A stretch of 64,000 nt of DNA from positions 62,001 to 126,000 of the forward strand of contig JAJXYC010000003.1 of NCBI GenBank assembly GCA_021780815.1, in the 5' to 3' direction. The notes below the pieces were generated by a model, which was not told the DNA's origin, searched no databases, and was given only the letters and a program-made list of their open reading frames with translations. Each line of letters opens with the position of its first letter. Within the stretch, counting starts at the first letter, position 1. This DNA comes from Bacteroidota bacterium. GTDB taxonomy: Bacteria; Bacteroidota; Ignavibacteria; Kapaibacteriales; UBA2268. A program made the translations under genes and the position numbers. Shown here piece after piece: positions 17,751-30,200 of this stretch.

Positions 17751-18743
17751 ATGAGCAAAATATCAGATGATGTTCAAGGATTAAAAGATTTATCACAATC
17801 AATCCAATTAATTAAAAAAGAAATAGGTAAAGTAATCGTTGGGCAAAACAACATAATAGAACAATTACTTATATCAATTTTTGCCAGAGGACATGTTCTT
17901 TTAATTGGGGTACCTGGTCTTGCAAAAACTTTATTAATAAGAACTTTATCGCAAGTATTAGACTTAAAGTTCAGTAGGATACAATTTACTCCTGATTTAA
18001 TGCCCGGCGATATAACGGGAACGGAAGTAATTGAAGAAAATATTTCAACAAAAGAAAAAATATTTAAATTTATCAAAGGACCTATTTTTGCTAATATTAT
18101 ATTAGCAGATGAAATTAATAGAACCCCCCCAAAAACTCAATCATCGTTGTTGCAAGCAATGGAAGAAAAAGAGGTTACAGCTGCTGGTTCTACTTATAAA
18201 TTAGAACCACCTTTCTTTGTGCTTTCAACACAAAACCCAATTGAACAGGAAGGAACTTATCCTTTGCCTGAAGCACAATTAGACAGGTTTATGTTTAATA
18301 TTTGGTTAGATTACCCTTCATTAAACGAAGAAATTGATATAGTTCGTTCAACAACAACGGAATTTATCCCAGCAGTCAATAAAATTTTGACCGCTGAGCA
18401 AATCCTTGAATTCCAAAATTTAGTTAGAAGAATTCCCGTTGCTGAAAATGTTATTAAATATGCCGTTGAATTAGTAAGAGCAAGCCGCCCAGAAACTACA
18501 AAATTTCCTTTTATTAAAGAATTTATTTCTTATGGTGCCGGTCCACGAGCATCTCAATATTTGATTCTCGGGGCAAAATCCCGTGCCGCATTACTTGGCA
18601 AATACTCACCTGAAATTGAAGACATTAGAGAAGTTGCTTTGCCTGTTATGAGACATCGTATTGTTACAAATTTCAATGCAGAAGCAGAAAATATGCCTGC
18701 TAATAAAATAATCGAAAAATTAGTGCAAGAAATTAAGGTGTAA
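17751..18743 (+). CDS. MoxR-family AAA+ ATPase
   Basis: A 330-residue cytoplasmic AAA+ ATPase. Walker A is GVPGLAKT (residues 53-60), Walker B and the following MoxR segment read ILADEINRTPPKTQSSLLQAMEE, sensor 1 lies in VLSTQNPIEQEGTYPLPEAQLDRF, and the C-terminal lid ends in the usual RHRIVTNFNAEAE. MoxR proteins act as chaperones that assemble or activate partners, often von Willebrand A proteins. The usual downstream DUF58 and VWA genes are missing; the next gene, 2 bases on, is a heptose kinase, so the partner must be elsewhere. Confidence 0.92.
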   Translation: MSKISDDVQGLKDLSQSIQLIKKEIGKVIVGQNNIIEQLLISIFARGHVLLIGVPGLAKTLLIRTLSQVLDLKFSRIQFTPDLMPGDITGTEVIEENISTKEKIFKFIKGPIFANIILADEINRTPPKTQSSLLQAMEEKEVTAAGSTYKLEPPFFVLSTQNPIEQEGTYPLPEAQLDRFMFNIWLDYPSLNEEIDIVRSTTTEFIPAVNKILTAEQILEFQNLVRRIPVAENVIKYAVELVRASRPETTKFPFIKEFISYGAGPRASQYLILGAKSRAALLGKYSPEIEDIREVALPVMRHRIVTNFNAEAENMPANKIIEKLVQEIKV

Positions 18744-18745
18744 AA

Positions 18746-19741
18746 ATGCACGGGATCACAGTTGAAAGAACAATAGAAATATTAGATAACTCCGAAGGAC
18801 AAAAGATTGCTGTCATTGGCGATATTATGCTCGATAAGTTTTTTTGGGGAACTGTAAACCGAATTAGTCCCGAAGCTCCTGTACCTGTTATTGAGTTGCA
18901 ATACGAATCCTCGCATCTTGGTGGTGCCGCTAATGTTGCAAGCAATTTAAAATCACTCGGATTAACACCTATTCTATGTGGTGTACTTGGTAATGATAAT
19001 TCTGGCGAGGAATTTTTAAACTTATGCAAAAATGCAGGCTTAATTACCGATGGAATAATTTTCGATAATGATAGACAAACTACTGTAAAAACACGAATAA
19101 TAGCTAATAATCAACATGTTGCTCGTGTTGATAGAGAAGTAAATTTTGCCATTAGTTCTGATTTACAATCTCGCTTTCTGACTTATTTAAAATCTATCAA
19201 TAATTTACGTGGAATTATTTTTGAAGATTACAATAAAGGAATGCTCCCAAAGGAATTTATTGAAGCAATTATTAAATATGCTAATGAAAATGAAATAATT
19301 GTAACGGTCGACCCAAAACAAGAAAATTTCTTCACTTATAAAAATGTAGATTTGTTTAAACCAAACAAAAAAGAAGCACAGCAAGCCTTTGGTTTTACTT
19401 TAAACTCCAAAGAAAATGTAAAACAAGCAGGGTTGCAATTATTAGAAAAATTAAAATGCAAAAATGTATTAATTACTTTAGGTAGCGACGGTATGGTCTT
19501 GTTCCAGGACAATGGGAATATCTTTTCTGTCCCAACCCGTGCCCGTCAAGTAGCCGATGTTTCTGGTGCGGGAGATACAGCAATTGCAACTTATACTGCC
19601 TCTGTGGCAGGAGGTGCTTCGGTCGTTGAAGCCGCTTCTATTGCTAATTTTGCCTCTGGAACTGTTTGCGAAAAGCCCGGTGTTGTATCTATAGAAATTC
19701 AAGACTTACTGGCTACAATTAAACGAAATGGTAATAGTTAA
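18746..19741 (+). CDS. rfaE1: D-glycero-beta-D-manno-heptose-7-phosphate kinase
   Basis: A 331-residue sugar kinase of the PfkB/ribokinase superfamily that makes heptose 1,7-bisphosphate for ADP-heptose, the precursor of the lipopolysaccharide inner core. Features: AVIGDIMLDKFFWG, ISPEAPVPV, LGGAANVASNL (substrate-binding signature), VDPKQENFFTYKNVDLFKPN, and the PfkB signature with the catalytic Asp in SGAGDTAIA (about residue 275). Length matches the kinase half only; the nucleotidyltransferase half fused in enterobacterial HldE is absent. It starts 2 bases after moxR, so the two are co-transcribed. Confidence 0.92.
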   Translation: MHGITVERTIEILDNSEGQKIAVIGDIMLDKFFWGTVNRISPEAPVPVIELQYESSHLGGAANVASNLKSLGLTPILCGVLGNDNSGEEFLNLCKNAGLITDGIIFDNDRQTTVKTRIIANNQHVARVDREVNFAISSDLQSRFLTYLKSINNLRGIIFEDYNKGMLPKEFIEAIIKYANENEIIVTVDPKQENFFTYKNVDLFKPNKKEAQQAFGFTLNSKENVKQAGLQLLEKLKCKNVLITLGSDGMVLFQDNGNIFSVPTRARQVADVSGAGDTAIATYTASVAGGASVVEAASIANFASGTVCEKPGVVSIEIQDLLATIKRNGNS

Positions 19742-19770
19742 TTTTTAAAATTATAAATCAATATAATTAT

Positions 19771-21123
19771 ATGGAATCAAGATACAAAACTTATCAATAT
19801 GTTGAACAATTGCCTCAATTTGTAGGGAATGAAGTTGAACTACGTGGTTGGGTGCAAAATAAAACTGAAAAAGGAAAGCTGGTTTTCATTATCTTACGAG
19901 ATGGAACAGGAATCACTCAATGTGTAATCTTTAAAAATAATGTTACAGAAGAAATATTTTCTAACGCAAAATCTTTAACACAAGAATCTTCAATTTATAT
20001 TAAAGGGACCGTGCGTGCAGAAGAAAGAGCGCCCGGTGGTTTTGAAATTGATGTAACTGAATTAAATGTTTATAATATAGCAAAATTTTATCCTATCACT
20101 CCGAAAGAGCATGGCGATGCTTTTTTAATGGAAGTAAGACATCTTTGGTTGCGCTCCTCAAGACAACACGCTATTATGCGAATAAGATCTTCTGTTATTA
20201 AAGCTATAAAAGATTTCTTTGATGGAAATGGATTTAAGCAAATGGACTCTCCAATTCTTACTCCAAGCGCTTGTGAAGGAACTTCCACTCTTTTTGAAAC
20301 GAAATATTTCGATATAGGAAGTGCTTATCTTTCTCAATCAGGGCAACTTTATGCAGAAGCCACAGCGATGGCTCTCGGTCGAGTTTATACCTTTGGTCCT
20401 GCTTTTAGGGCAGAACTTTCTAAAACCAGAAAACATTTAACTGAATTTTGGATGGTAGAACCTGAAATGGCTTTCTTTGACTTAAATGATGATATGGACC
20501 TTGCAGAAGATTTAGTTGAGTATATCGTTCAATATGTGCTTAAAAACAATCTGAAAGAATTAAGCGTGCTTGAAAGAGATATTTCTAAACTTGAAAATAT
20601 TAAAAGACCTTTCTATCGTTTAAGTTATGATGAAGCAGTTGATTGGTTGCAAAAAAATAAAATCCCATTAAAAAAGAAAATTAATGGACAAGATGTTGAT
20701 ATTGTCCCTTTCCCATGGGGTGAAGATTTTGGTTCACCTCAAGAAGAAGCTTTAATGGAACAATTTGACAAACCTTGTATTATTCATCGCTATCCTTCGG
20801 ATGTTAAAGCTTTCTATATGAAACGAGACCCTAACAATTCAAAAGTTGTTCTAGCTATGGATATGCTCGCTCCTGAAAAAGGTGGTGAAATTATTGGTGG
20901 TAGCCAACGTGAAGACGACGAAAATCTTTTACTTGAAAGAATTCGCAAAGAAAATTTACCAGAAGATGATTATCAATGGTATCTAGATTTGCGACGCTTC
21001 GGCTCTGTACCTCACAGCGGTTTCGGACTTGGTGTAGAAAGAACTGTGAAATGGATTACAGGTGCTTCTCATATTCGTGAAGTAATTCCTTTCCCAAGAA
21101 TGATATACAGAATTTATCCGTAA
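19771..21123 (+). CDS. asnS: Asparaginyl-tRNA synthetase
   Basis: A 450-residue class IIb aminoacyl-tRNA synthetase that charges tRNA-Asn. It has an N-terminal OB-fold anticodon-binding domain (VELRGWVQNKTEKGKLVFIILRDG), class II motif 2 (YTFGPAFRAELSKTRKHLTEFWMVEPEMAF) and motif 3 (HSGFGLGVERTVKWITG). The Glu of MVEPEMAF and the absence of an inserted bacterial GAD domain separate it from aspartyl-tRNA synthetase. It is the last gene of a plus-strand run (moxR-rfaE1-asnS) that meets the giant minus-strand gene at a bidirectional terminator. Confidence 0.94.
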   Translation: MESRYKTYQYVEQLPQFVGNEVELRGWVQNKTEKGKLVFIILRDGTGITQCVIFKNNVTEEIFSNAKSLTQESSIYIKGTVRAEERAPGGFEIDVTELNVYNIAKFYPITPKEHGDAFLMEVRHLWLRSSRQHAIMRIRSSVIKAIKDFFDGNGFKQMDSPILTPSACEGTSTLFETKYFDIGSAYLSQSGQLYAEATAMALGRVYTFGPAFRAELSKTRKHLTEFWMVEPEMAFFDLNDDMDLAEDLVEYIVQYVLKNNLKELSVLERDISKLENIKRPFYRLSYDEAVDWLQKNKIPLKKKINGQDVDIVPFPWGEDFGSPQEEALMEQFDKPCIIHRYPSDVKAFYMKRDPNNSKVVLAMDMLAPEKGGEIIGGSQREDDENLLLERIRKENLPEDDYQWYLDLRRFGSVPHSGFGLGVERTVKWITGASHIREVIPFPRMIYRIYP

Positions 21124-21154
21124 TTCTCCATCTATATTAAAATTTATATCCAAC

Positions 21155-21194
21155 AAAAAAATCCTGCTCTTGAAATTAAGAGCAGGATTTTTTT
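21155..21194. terminator. Bidirectional terminator between asnS and the giant surface-protein gene
   Basis: AATCCTGCTCTT and AAGAGCAGGATT pair around a six-base loop. The stem has an A-run on its left and a T-run on its right, so it works on both strands between the two convergent genes. Confidence 0.85.
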
Positions 21195-21201
21195 AAGACC
21201 T

Positions 21202-21241
21202 TATATATCTTCCTCTCCTTTGAAAGAGAGGAAGATATATA
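21202..21241 (-). terminator. Second hairpin directly after the giant gene stop
   Basis: A 16-base-pair perfect inverted repeat (TATATATCTTCCTCTC and GAGAGGAAGATATATA) with an 8-base loop begins 6 bases past the stop of the giant gene. There is no long U-run after it on the minus strand; it may act with the following hairpin as a double terminator or protect the 3' end of the 15-kb message. Confidence 0.55.
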
Positions 21242-21247
21242 TTAGTG

Positions 21248-24200
21248 CTACGGTTGATAGATGAATTTCTGTTGTAGAGTTTCACCACCAGCTGTTACTT
21301 TCAAGAAGTATGCACCAGCCGAAGCACCACCTTTTTCACTCCCAAGTTTGAGATTCATTGGATAGTCGCCTGCTGATAACTTCTTAGTCATTGAATATAC
21401 TAAATCACCGTTTGTTGTGTAAACTTCAATTGTAAATGGTAATTCTTCCTTTGAAACTATATCAAAGTTTACTTCATTTGTTACTGGATTAGGTGAAATT
21501 GCTGTAAGTAAGAAATGCTCACCAATCATTACTGAAATTTCACCATCAGCAATTTTACCATTTATTTTCCTGTATTTTGGATTACTATTGGAAACAAAGC
21601 CACTATTCAAATAATTAGCAGAGCTACCTGTTCCATTATATTCAAATATCTTGAATGTATAATATTGATTATAAGTAAGTCCAAAAATTGACACTGTATC
21701 TTGGTTACCATTATATACAGTATAAGCACCTCCAACTGCAGTACCATTTCCGAAAGTAGTATTTCCAGTATAAGTATTTCCGTCAGTTAATACTTCGGCA
21801 CATGAAGTTCCGTTTTTAGCAAGAACTACTCTGGCAGAACCATTACCATTAGTCCATCCAAGTTTTACCCAATTAGAACCAAAACCAAGCCATTGAATGT
21901 TTGTTGCTTGTGTTGTTGGTTCTGCAGCCATAACGGTTAGTGTTGCAGCAGTTGATGCTACATTTGTTTCGCAAGAACTACTTGAAAGTAATTTGTATTG
22001 GTAGCCATTCATTGAAGTTGTTGCACCAGTAATACTCAATGTAGTTGTAGTTTCGTTTGAATATACTCCGCCAGTTGCGTTTGCCCAAGTTGAACCATCT
22101 GTCGATACTTGCCATTGATAGCTTGTAGCGTTGTTTACTGTTGCACTGAACGATGTATTACTTCCATTGGTTACACTTACGTTAGATGGACCAGCCGAAT
22201 ATGAAATTACTCCTGGAATTGTTATTGCAAGTGTTTGAGCTGTACCGTTTCCGCATCCGTTGCTTGGTGTTACTGTTAATGTACCACTTGTTGCATTGCT
22301 TGCGAAGTTCAATGTTATTGAGTTAGTTCCTTGACCACTTGCAATTGTAACATTATTATCTGAATATGACCAAGTATAAGTTACTCCACTTACGTTTGTT
22401 ACTGAATAAGCAACTCCGCTTGTACCAGCACATACTGTTGTATTACCTGTAATTGCACTTGGTTGAGCAGGAACTGTGTTCACTGTATTAGTTATTGTAT
22501 TCGATGTTGCTGTTGTTGTTGTAACGCAACCATTTGTGATTGTAATAACACAAGAAACTGCATCATTGTTAATTAATGTAGAAGTTGTGTAAGTATTTTG
22601 ATTGCTACCTACGTTGCTTCCGTTTAATTCCCATTGATAAGCCACTGTTCCGCCGCCTAAATTAGATGGAGTTGCAGTAAATGTTACGCTTGTTCCAGAG
22701 CAGAATGTATTGTCTAAGTCACTTGATGCAATGCTTACGCTTGGTGTTGCTGCAGGTGTTACTGTTAATGTTGCAGCAGATGAGTATGCGTCTGGGCTGA
22801 TTCCGTTATAAGCATGCAACTTATATTGATAACTATTCTTGCCCGACAAATTACTTACATTCAATGTTGTGGAATTAACACCTGTGTAGTCTCCACCAGT
22901 AATATCTGACCAAGTAGAACCATTGTCAGTTGATACTTGCCATACGAGTGTTGGTGTTGGTGTTCCGCTTACACTTGTTACTGCAAATGTTGCTGTTCCA
23001 TTTGAGCAAGATGTTGCATTCGATGGATTGCCTGTAATTACAGGTGCTGAACTTGCTGTAACAGAAACATTTAATGTTGTTGAGTTTGAACAACCATTTG
23101 CATCTGTGAAATTAACAGTTACAACGTAATCACCGGCATTTGTCCAATTGAACGTTGCTGTTTGACTTGTTGAATTTGTAATTGTTGGAGTTCCAGTTGC
23201 TGACCAACTATAACTTGACATTGCATTAGCAGTTGAAAGATTTAAGTCAGTATTAATTGCAACTGAGTTATTACCAGTTATTGTTGTTGTTGGTAATGGA
23301 TTAACTGTAACGGTTGTTGCAGTTGATGTATTTGTACAGCCATTTGCATTTGTTACAGTTACAGTATAATCACCACTTGTTGTAACATTTATAGATTGAG
23401 TTGTTGCTCCACCTGGTGACCATAAGTAACTTGAACCTACACTTGATGTTAAGGTTACACTGCCACCTACACAGAATGTTGTCGAACCGCTTGGAGTGAT
23501 TGTTACTACAGGTTTTGTGTTTATTGTCAATACCATATTATCTGTAGCATTGCAGCCGTTTTGTCCAGTTGCATTCAATGTTAAGGTAACCGTTCCAGTT
23601 TCGCCAACTCCAGGGATGTATGTTGGTGTCAATGTTGTTCCATTAGTTAACGAACCAGTTCCATTGCTTGTCCAACTTAATGAAGTATAATTAGTTGCAC
23701 TTGCAGTTGATACTGTAAATGTACCACCTTCACAAATTGATGCGTCGGTGCCAGCGTTTGCAGTTGCTGGTGGTGTAACATGAATTACCATTTGGTCTGC
23801 GGTGTTTGTACATCCTGCTAATGCTGTTACTGTCATTGTCAATGTTACGTTGTAGCCAATATCTCCAGCTGCTGGTGTGTATGTCGGTGTTAATGTAGTT
23901 GCATTTGTTAATGTACCGTATCCGTTATGTGTCCATAGAATACTTGAGTAATTTGTTGCTGAAGTTCCGCTAAGTGTATATGCAGTTGTTCCGCAAGTCG
24001 ATGCATCTGCTCCTGCATTTGCTGTTGGAGCTGGATTTACTGTTACCGAGCTGTTCATTGCAATTTGGCATGAACCATTTGTTGCAACAATTGTGTAACT
24101 ACCTGCAACGGCACTTGTTACGCTAAATGTTAATGCACTACCAGTACCTGTTTGACTTATACCTGTACTAACAGCATCTTTGTATAACCAATAAGTATAT

Positions 24201-27200
24201 CCATTTTGAGAATTGGAAAGACCTATAGCTATATTTGTTCCGGCGCAGAATGGACCACCTGTCACGTTGTATGCTGTTGGCATTGCATCGATAGTTACTG
24301 AATAATCAGCAGAAGTATTTGAACATAATGTTACTCCGTCTGTTACAACAACTTTGTAAGTACCACTTTGTGTTGCTGTATATGTAGAAGTTGTTGCTCC
24401 ACCAATACTACTTGCATTGAAATACCATTGATATGCGGCACTTGTTGCATTTGTAGTTGCTGTTAAGAGTGTGCTTTGGCAAGCAGGAGTCGTACCGCTT
24501 ATGCTTGCTGTTGGCAATGGATTAACTGTCCAACTTACAGTATTTGTAGCGGCTGTACAATATGTTGCATTTCTTGTAGCACGAATTTCAACATTTGTCA
24601 AACCTGTTGTACTTATACTAGTCCCATAATAAGTAAGGTCTTGTGAGTAAGTATATGTTGTCCAACTTGTCCAGTTAGTTCCACCATCTGTAGATGTCCT
24701 ATAATCAAAAGCATAATTTCCATTTCCACCAGAACCCATATCTGCCCATATAGCACGAACAAATATTCCATCACAAACTGCTGCAGTACTTGGATCTTTT
24801 GTCAACGAAGCAGCCACTGGTGTTAACTCAACATTCCAAGTTGCAAGCGTTGTCCAAGTTGATGTACAAACTGTTGCATTGCGTTTACCTTGGATAATGA
24901 TAGTTTGTGTGCCAGCAGTTAAGTTTGTGCCTGCAGTGTAAGCTGCCCAAGTTGTACCATTATCTAATGAGTACTGATATAAATCAGAGCCATTTCCACC
25001 GCTACCTGCTGTGAATGTAGCAGAAACTGTTGAACCCTGGCAAACTGTTGAACCAGTTGCTGGTGTCGCACTTGCCAATGTTGGATTTACTGGAGTTGCT
25101 TCAACTGTAACTATTGGTGTAGCTGAAAGTTGAACAGAGCAACCACTTGTATGATTAGTTGCTAATACATTAAACGTTGTTGTAGATGTTAAGTTACCTG
25201 TTGGTAAGCTAATATTATTGCCTGTTCCTGCAACAATACTACCAACTGGAGTTGTACCAACTCTTAATTGATAATCAACGTTCACTTCTGTTGTTTCAAC
25301 TACAACTGTTGTTGAGTTGTTGTAACAAACAGTTGCATCATTTACAGTAACTGTTTTATCATTTGGCAATGGATTAACTATGAGGGTTACAGAATTTGAT
25401 GTAACATTAGGTCCACAAGCACTGTTTACAATTACTTTGTAATAGTAAGTTCCTGCGGCAATACTTCCAGTAACATTTAATGCTGCGGAAGTTTCACCTG
25501 TGTAAGTAGCACCTGTCGGTGTCCCATTTACAACATTATTCCAAGTACTATTATCAGCACTATATTGCCATTGATAACCTACTGGTGGTTGACCACCTGC
25601 GGTTACTGTAAAGCTGTTATTTACAGATGAATAACAAGCTTGTGTATTGCTTGGTTGTGTTGTAATAGATGTATTTGGATTTACAGTTAATTGTGCTGAT
25701 GCTGAATAGAAGTCATCGCAATTAGTATGATATTTTATTTTGTAATATAATCCGTTGTATGTTGCTCTTGTTGGGTTTGTTATAGTTAATGTCCCTGTTG
25801 TTGCACCACTATAAACACCACCATTTGTTATATCTGAAAAGTTAGTATTATCACTTGAAACTTGCCATTGCATTGTAGCTACACCAATTCCACTGGAAGT
25901 AAATGTTGCTGTTCCTGTTTCGCAAGTTGAAGCATTACTTGGATTTTGAATATTAGAAACAGGAACTGGTGGATTACCACTCTTTGGTGAACCTGCTACT
26001 AATGCATTCCCTGCTCTATCATAAACTGATGTACTATTATATACATCTGCTGAAACTAATTCAGAACCATTTCTTAATGCAGACCAAACCAAGTTAATTA
26101 AAACTCTTGTTTGTGTGCCTGAATTAATTGTTGTAGTGCTATTGTATGTCCAGCTTTGTAAAGTTGCAAATCCACCTGTTGACGATACAGAAAAATCGCC
26201 TGTTGTAAGTGGTGTTCCTGCGTGTGCATCTGTATATACTAATTCACTAAAATCAATGTCGCCAATATTATTTTGGTAAGTTGGGTCGCAAGGTATAGTG
26301 AAATTAGAAATAGTTGGAGCAGTTTGGTCTATTGTAAATGTGTTGCTTGTAACATCATTTGCCATTAGGTTACTTGCTCTGTCAGTAAAGTTTGCTTTGC
26401 TGACAGTAATTCCAACTGTACCGTCACCTGTAATTGCGGTTGTTCCACCAACTGTTACTGTATATGGACCTGTTCCTGTTACAGCGATATCAGGAGTATT
26501 GATTGTTCCTGTCTTATTCAATGTTATATCATTTTGGTCAAAGTTGATAACGGGTTCGCTGAATGTTAATGTGAACTGAACTGATGTTTGATTGGTATAG
26601 AAATTAGCTGCATCGCCTACTGTTGGAGCAACTCTTGTGATTGTAAGTGTTGGAGCAGTTTCATCTTTATTAACTGAAATTGTTGCTGTTCCGACATTAC
26701 CTGCTAAGTCTGTATGGCTTACTGTAATTGTACCAGCTGTATTATCTGCTAATGCAGAATAACCATTCAATGTATTAATTAACGCACCACTTGTTGCATC
26801 TGTCAATGTACCTCCTGCAATCTTAGCTTGTGTTGCAGCTGATTGATTGGTTTCAGTTAATGTCCAAGTCAATGCCTGAGTTCCATTTACATAGTCACCT
26901 GTTGTTGGTGTATTAATTACAATTACAGGTAGTGTTTTATCAACAATAACATCAGATGTTGTGTTTAAAATATTTGAAGCATTACCTGCTAAATCATTTA
27001 CACCAACTTTGAAAGTCATTGCACCATCTGCATAACCAGCATCTATTGAACCATAGAATCCATAAACTGTATTAAGACCGTCAACATAAGGAGTAAATGT
27101 ATTTGTACCACCTGTATGTCTTACTGCATCAAATTCTAAGAATGATGGATTTGTATATGTTACTTCTTCACTTGAAGTAAATTCATAGTAAACAACATCA

Positions 27201-30200
27201 CCAAGTTTAGCATATTTATCTGTTGTATTTGTGTTTACTACACTAGATTGATAAGCATTACGGTATGTGATTGTTGGCAAAACCTGGTCAACCATAACAT
27301 TGCTCAAGTTAGCTGGTGTCATTATGTTTTGTGCTAAATCTTTTGCATCAGTAACGTCAATTGTATTATCAAGTTTTGTTAAGCCATTACCATTTATTGC
27401 CAATACCCAAGTATATGTATCGTTTGTATTTGTTGTTGTTGACCAACCAACTGAATTAGGTACTTCATCATTTAATATACCATCCAATTCAGCATTCAAA
27501 GCTAAAGTAGGGGCAGTTCCATTATCCATCGATTCATCGAAAGTTGCTTTAATTGTTACACTTGTTGTAGTATTGTTGATACTATAACTATTTGATGGGC
27601 TATTGTTAGGTGTAATAGTAATTGTAGCTGTTGGGACTTGATTATCTACGTTAAATGCAGGTGATAATAAGCCTTGATCTGCAACATTACCAGCCAAATC
27701 TGTTTCGTCAATCTTGATTTGACAGTTTGTCCAGTTACCTGTCAAACCTGTTACTGTATATGTGTACGTTGTGTCACCTGGCGTTCCTGTATAGGCCTTA
27801 CTTACATACGTTGCTGTTGCTACATTCAAAGCCGTTGTTCCATCGGATTGGAATAACGATACTGTTGGTTGAGTTGGATTTGCTTCTGCTAAATCAAATG
27901 TAATTGTACCTGTACCTGCTGAATTCAACCAAACATTACCATTCGAAATACCATTGATTTTAATATTTGATATAACAGGTGCGTGAGTATCAATAATTAC
28001 TGAACCAGTTGTTGTTGCATCAGAAGCTATTGTTGTGTAATTCCCAGCAAGGTCTGCAAAAGTTATAGAAGTTGTTACATTTCCAGATGGGTCAGCAGGA
28101 CTGCCACCTGAAACTACTTGAACACTATTTTGGAAGGAATTACTTCCATTATTTCCAAACCAACCACTACTTCCGTTATTTAAAGATGTTCCATTAGAAT
28201 AAAAATTAGTACCATTAAAGATATTTGATAAGTCTTCACTTGTAATTACATCTGTGAATAGATTATCACCATTCTTTGCATAATTAGGATTTGCATTACT
28301 TGAATAAAGATGTGCAGAAGTTAATGTTGGAGCAACTTGGTCAACTTTAACTGTATTTCCAGTATAGTAAGTGTTCATTACGTTTTGTGCCAAATCTTTT
28401 GCGGCACTTACTGTTAATGAGCAAAGTGCAGTAATCGGTGTTGTGTTTGAAACAGGATAAACCCAAGTAAAATGAGTAGCATCTGTCCAAGTATGAGAAG
28501 TTACAGTGCCGATAATACTACCAAAATTAGTAAATTGAAGTGTTGGTTTCAATGTTTGGTCCATCGGTTCATCAAATGTTGCAACAATTGTTATTGTTGT
28601 CGTTGTTTTATTAACAGCATAACCATTTAATGCTTGATTTGGAGAATAAGAACTTCCTGTTTGTTGATTATCGGGAGTAACAGTTAAACTTGTTACGCTA
28701 GGTGGTGTGTTATCTAAAGTAAATGGCACACTTTCATACCACGCTGATTGATTGCCTGCTTCGTCGGTTGCTTGAACTCGTACCTTTGCTGTATTAACTT
28801 GAGTATTTGCAGGTAATGAAACTGTCCAAGCAAGTGGGCTGGCATTTGCATAAATTCCTGTTGAAGGAATACTATTCCAAGTAGTACCATCTAATGAATA
28901 TTCAAAAGCAAGAGAAGTATGGGCATCATCGCTAAGATTATCCGATACCTTTGTTGAATCCCAATTAATATTGTGTGAACCATCGCCCCAGTGGTCAAGT
29001 TGATTAGGATCGATAAAGAAGCATTGAGAATTAAATATCATAGAAGCCATGCAACTTTGAATTACAGGTGCTGTTTTATCTAATTTCAACTGGTTCGTTG
29101 CTGTTTTTACTGTTTCTGCATTGCCAACATTATCAACTGCATAGTATTTAATTGTATATATTCCGTCTGTTGAAATTGTAAATTGATAAGGTGACGTACT
29201 TAATGTTACTGCAGTACCACTTGTTGATGGATCTGTACCGTCAGTAGTATATTTTACATATGCAACGCCTGATCCACTTCCATCATTCGGAGTCAAAGTT
29301 ACTGTTACATCACTTGTTTGCCAAGTTGCAGGGACGTTGTCCGTTGTTGTTGGAGCAGTAGCGTCGAAATAAATTGTATTTGTTGCTCCGTAAGCTAAGT
29401 TACCGCCGGCATCTTGAATGTGATTTGTGTTATCGCCTACGGGAACGCTAACAGTAACAGCACCTGCGGCAGTTGGAGTTACATTAAGCGTGAATGTTGT
29501 ATTTGCAGTGTTTACAAAATTAGATAAACTTCCATTTGTAATTGAAACAATACCGCTATTTACATTTTGTGTCGGTTCGCCGTAATCAATTGTTGTTGCA
29601 ATTGGATTATTATTTGTCCAATTATTGCTTGAACCATCTGTATATTTAATTGCAGCGCCAAAGCTTATTGTTGGAGTTGGGCGTTTGCCATCAACTTTTG
29701 CTTGATAGCCACTTGCAGCAGCAACTGCAGTATAAGCATTTGTTGGAATAGCTGCTGTAACGACATTACCCGCTATATCAGTTCCTGTAATAGTAATTAA
29801 TTCATCAACACCATTATCAGTATTTGAAGAATTTACAACTCTATTAAAGCTATATATATGATTTACAGCATCTGATAAAATAGTTGAACCGCTTGTTACA
29901 TTATTATCGGTAGTTCCTGCAATTGAAACTGTCGGATTTGCTTGCAAAGATTCGCTTGCAGCTATCTTTATGTAGTAATTATTACCGATACCAATTGTTG
30001 GGTTCACACCAAGTGATGGACCTGTAACTGAATTCAAGTGATATTCAACAGTAAATGTTGGTGGAACACCATCGATATTAATAGCATGAGCTGCTGCAAA
30101 TGCTGCTGCATCATTTGGATTTGCTGGTGTAGTTAATACTACAGGGTTACCTGCTACGTCTGTCCAAGTTGCTCCGCCGCTAAGAACAACAGCACCGTCA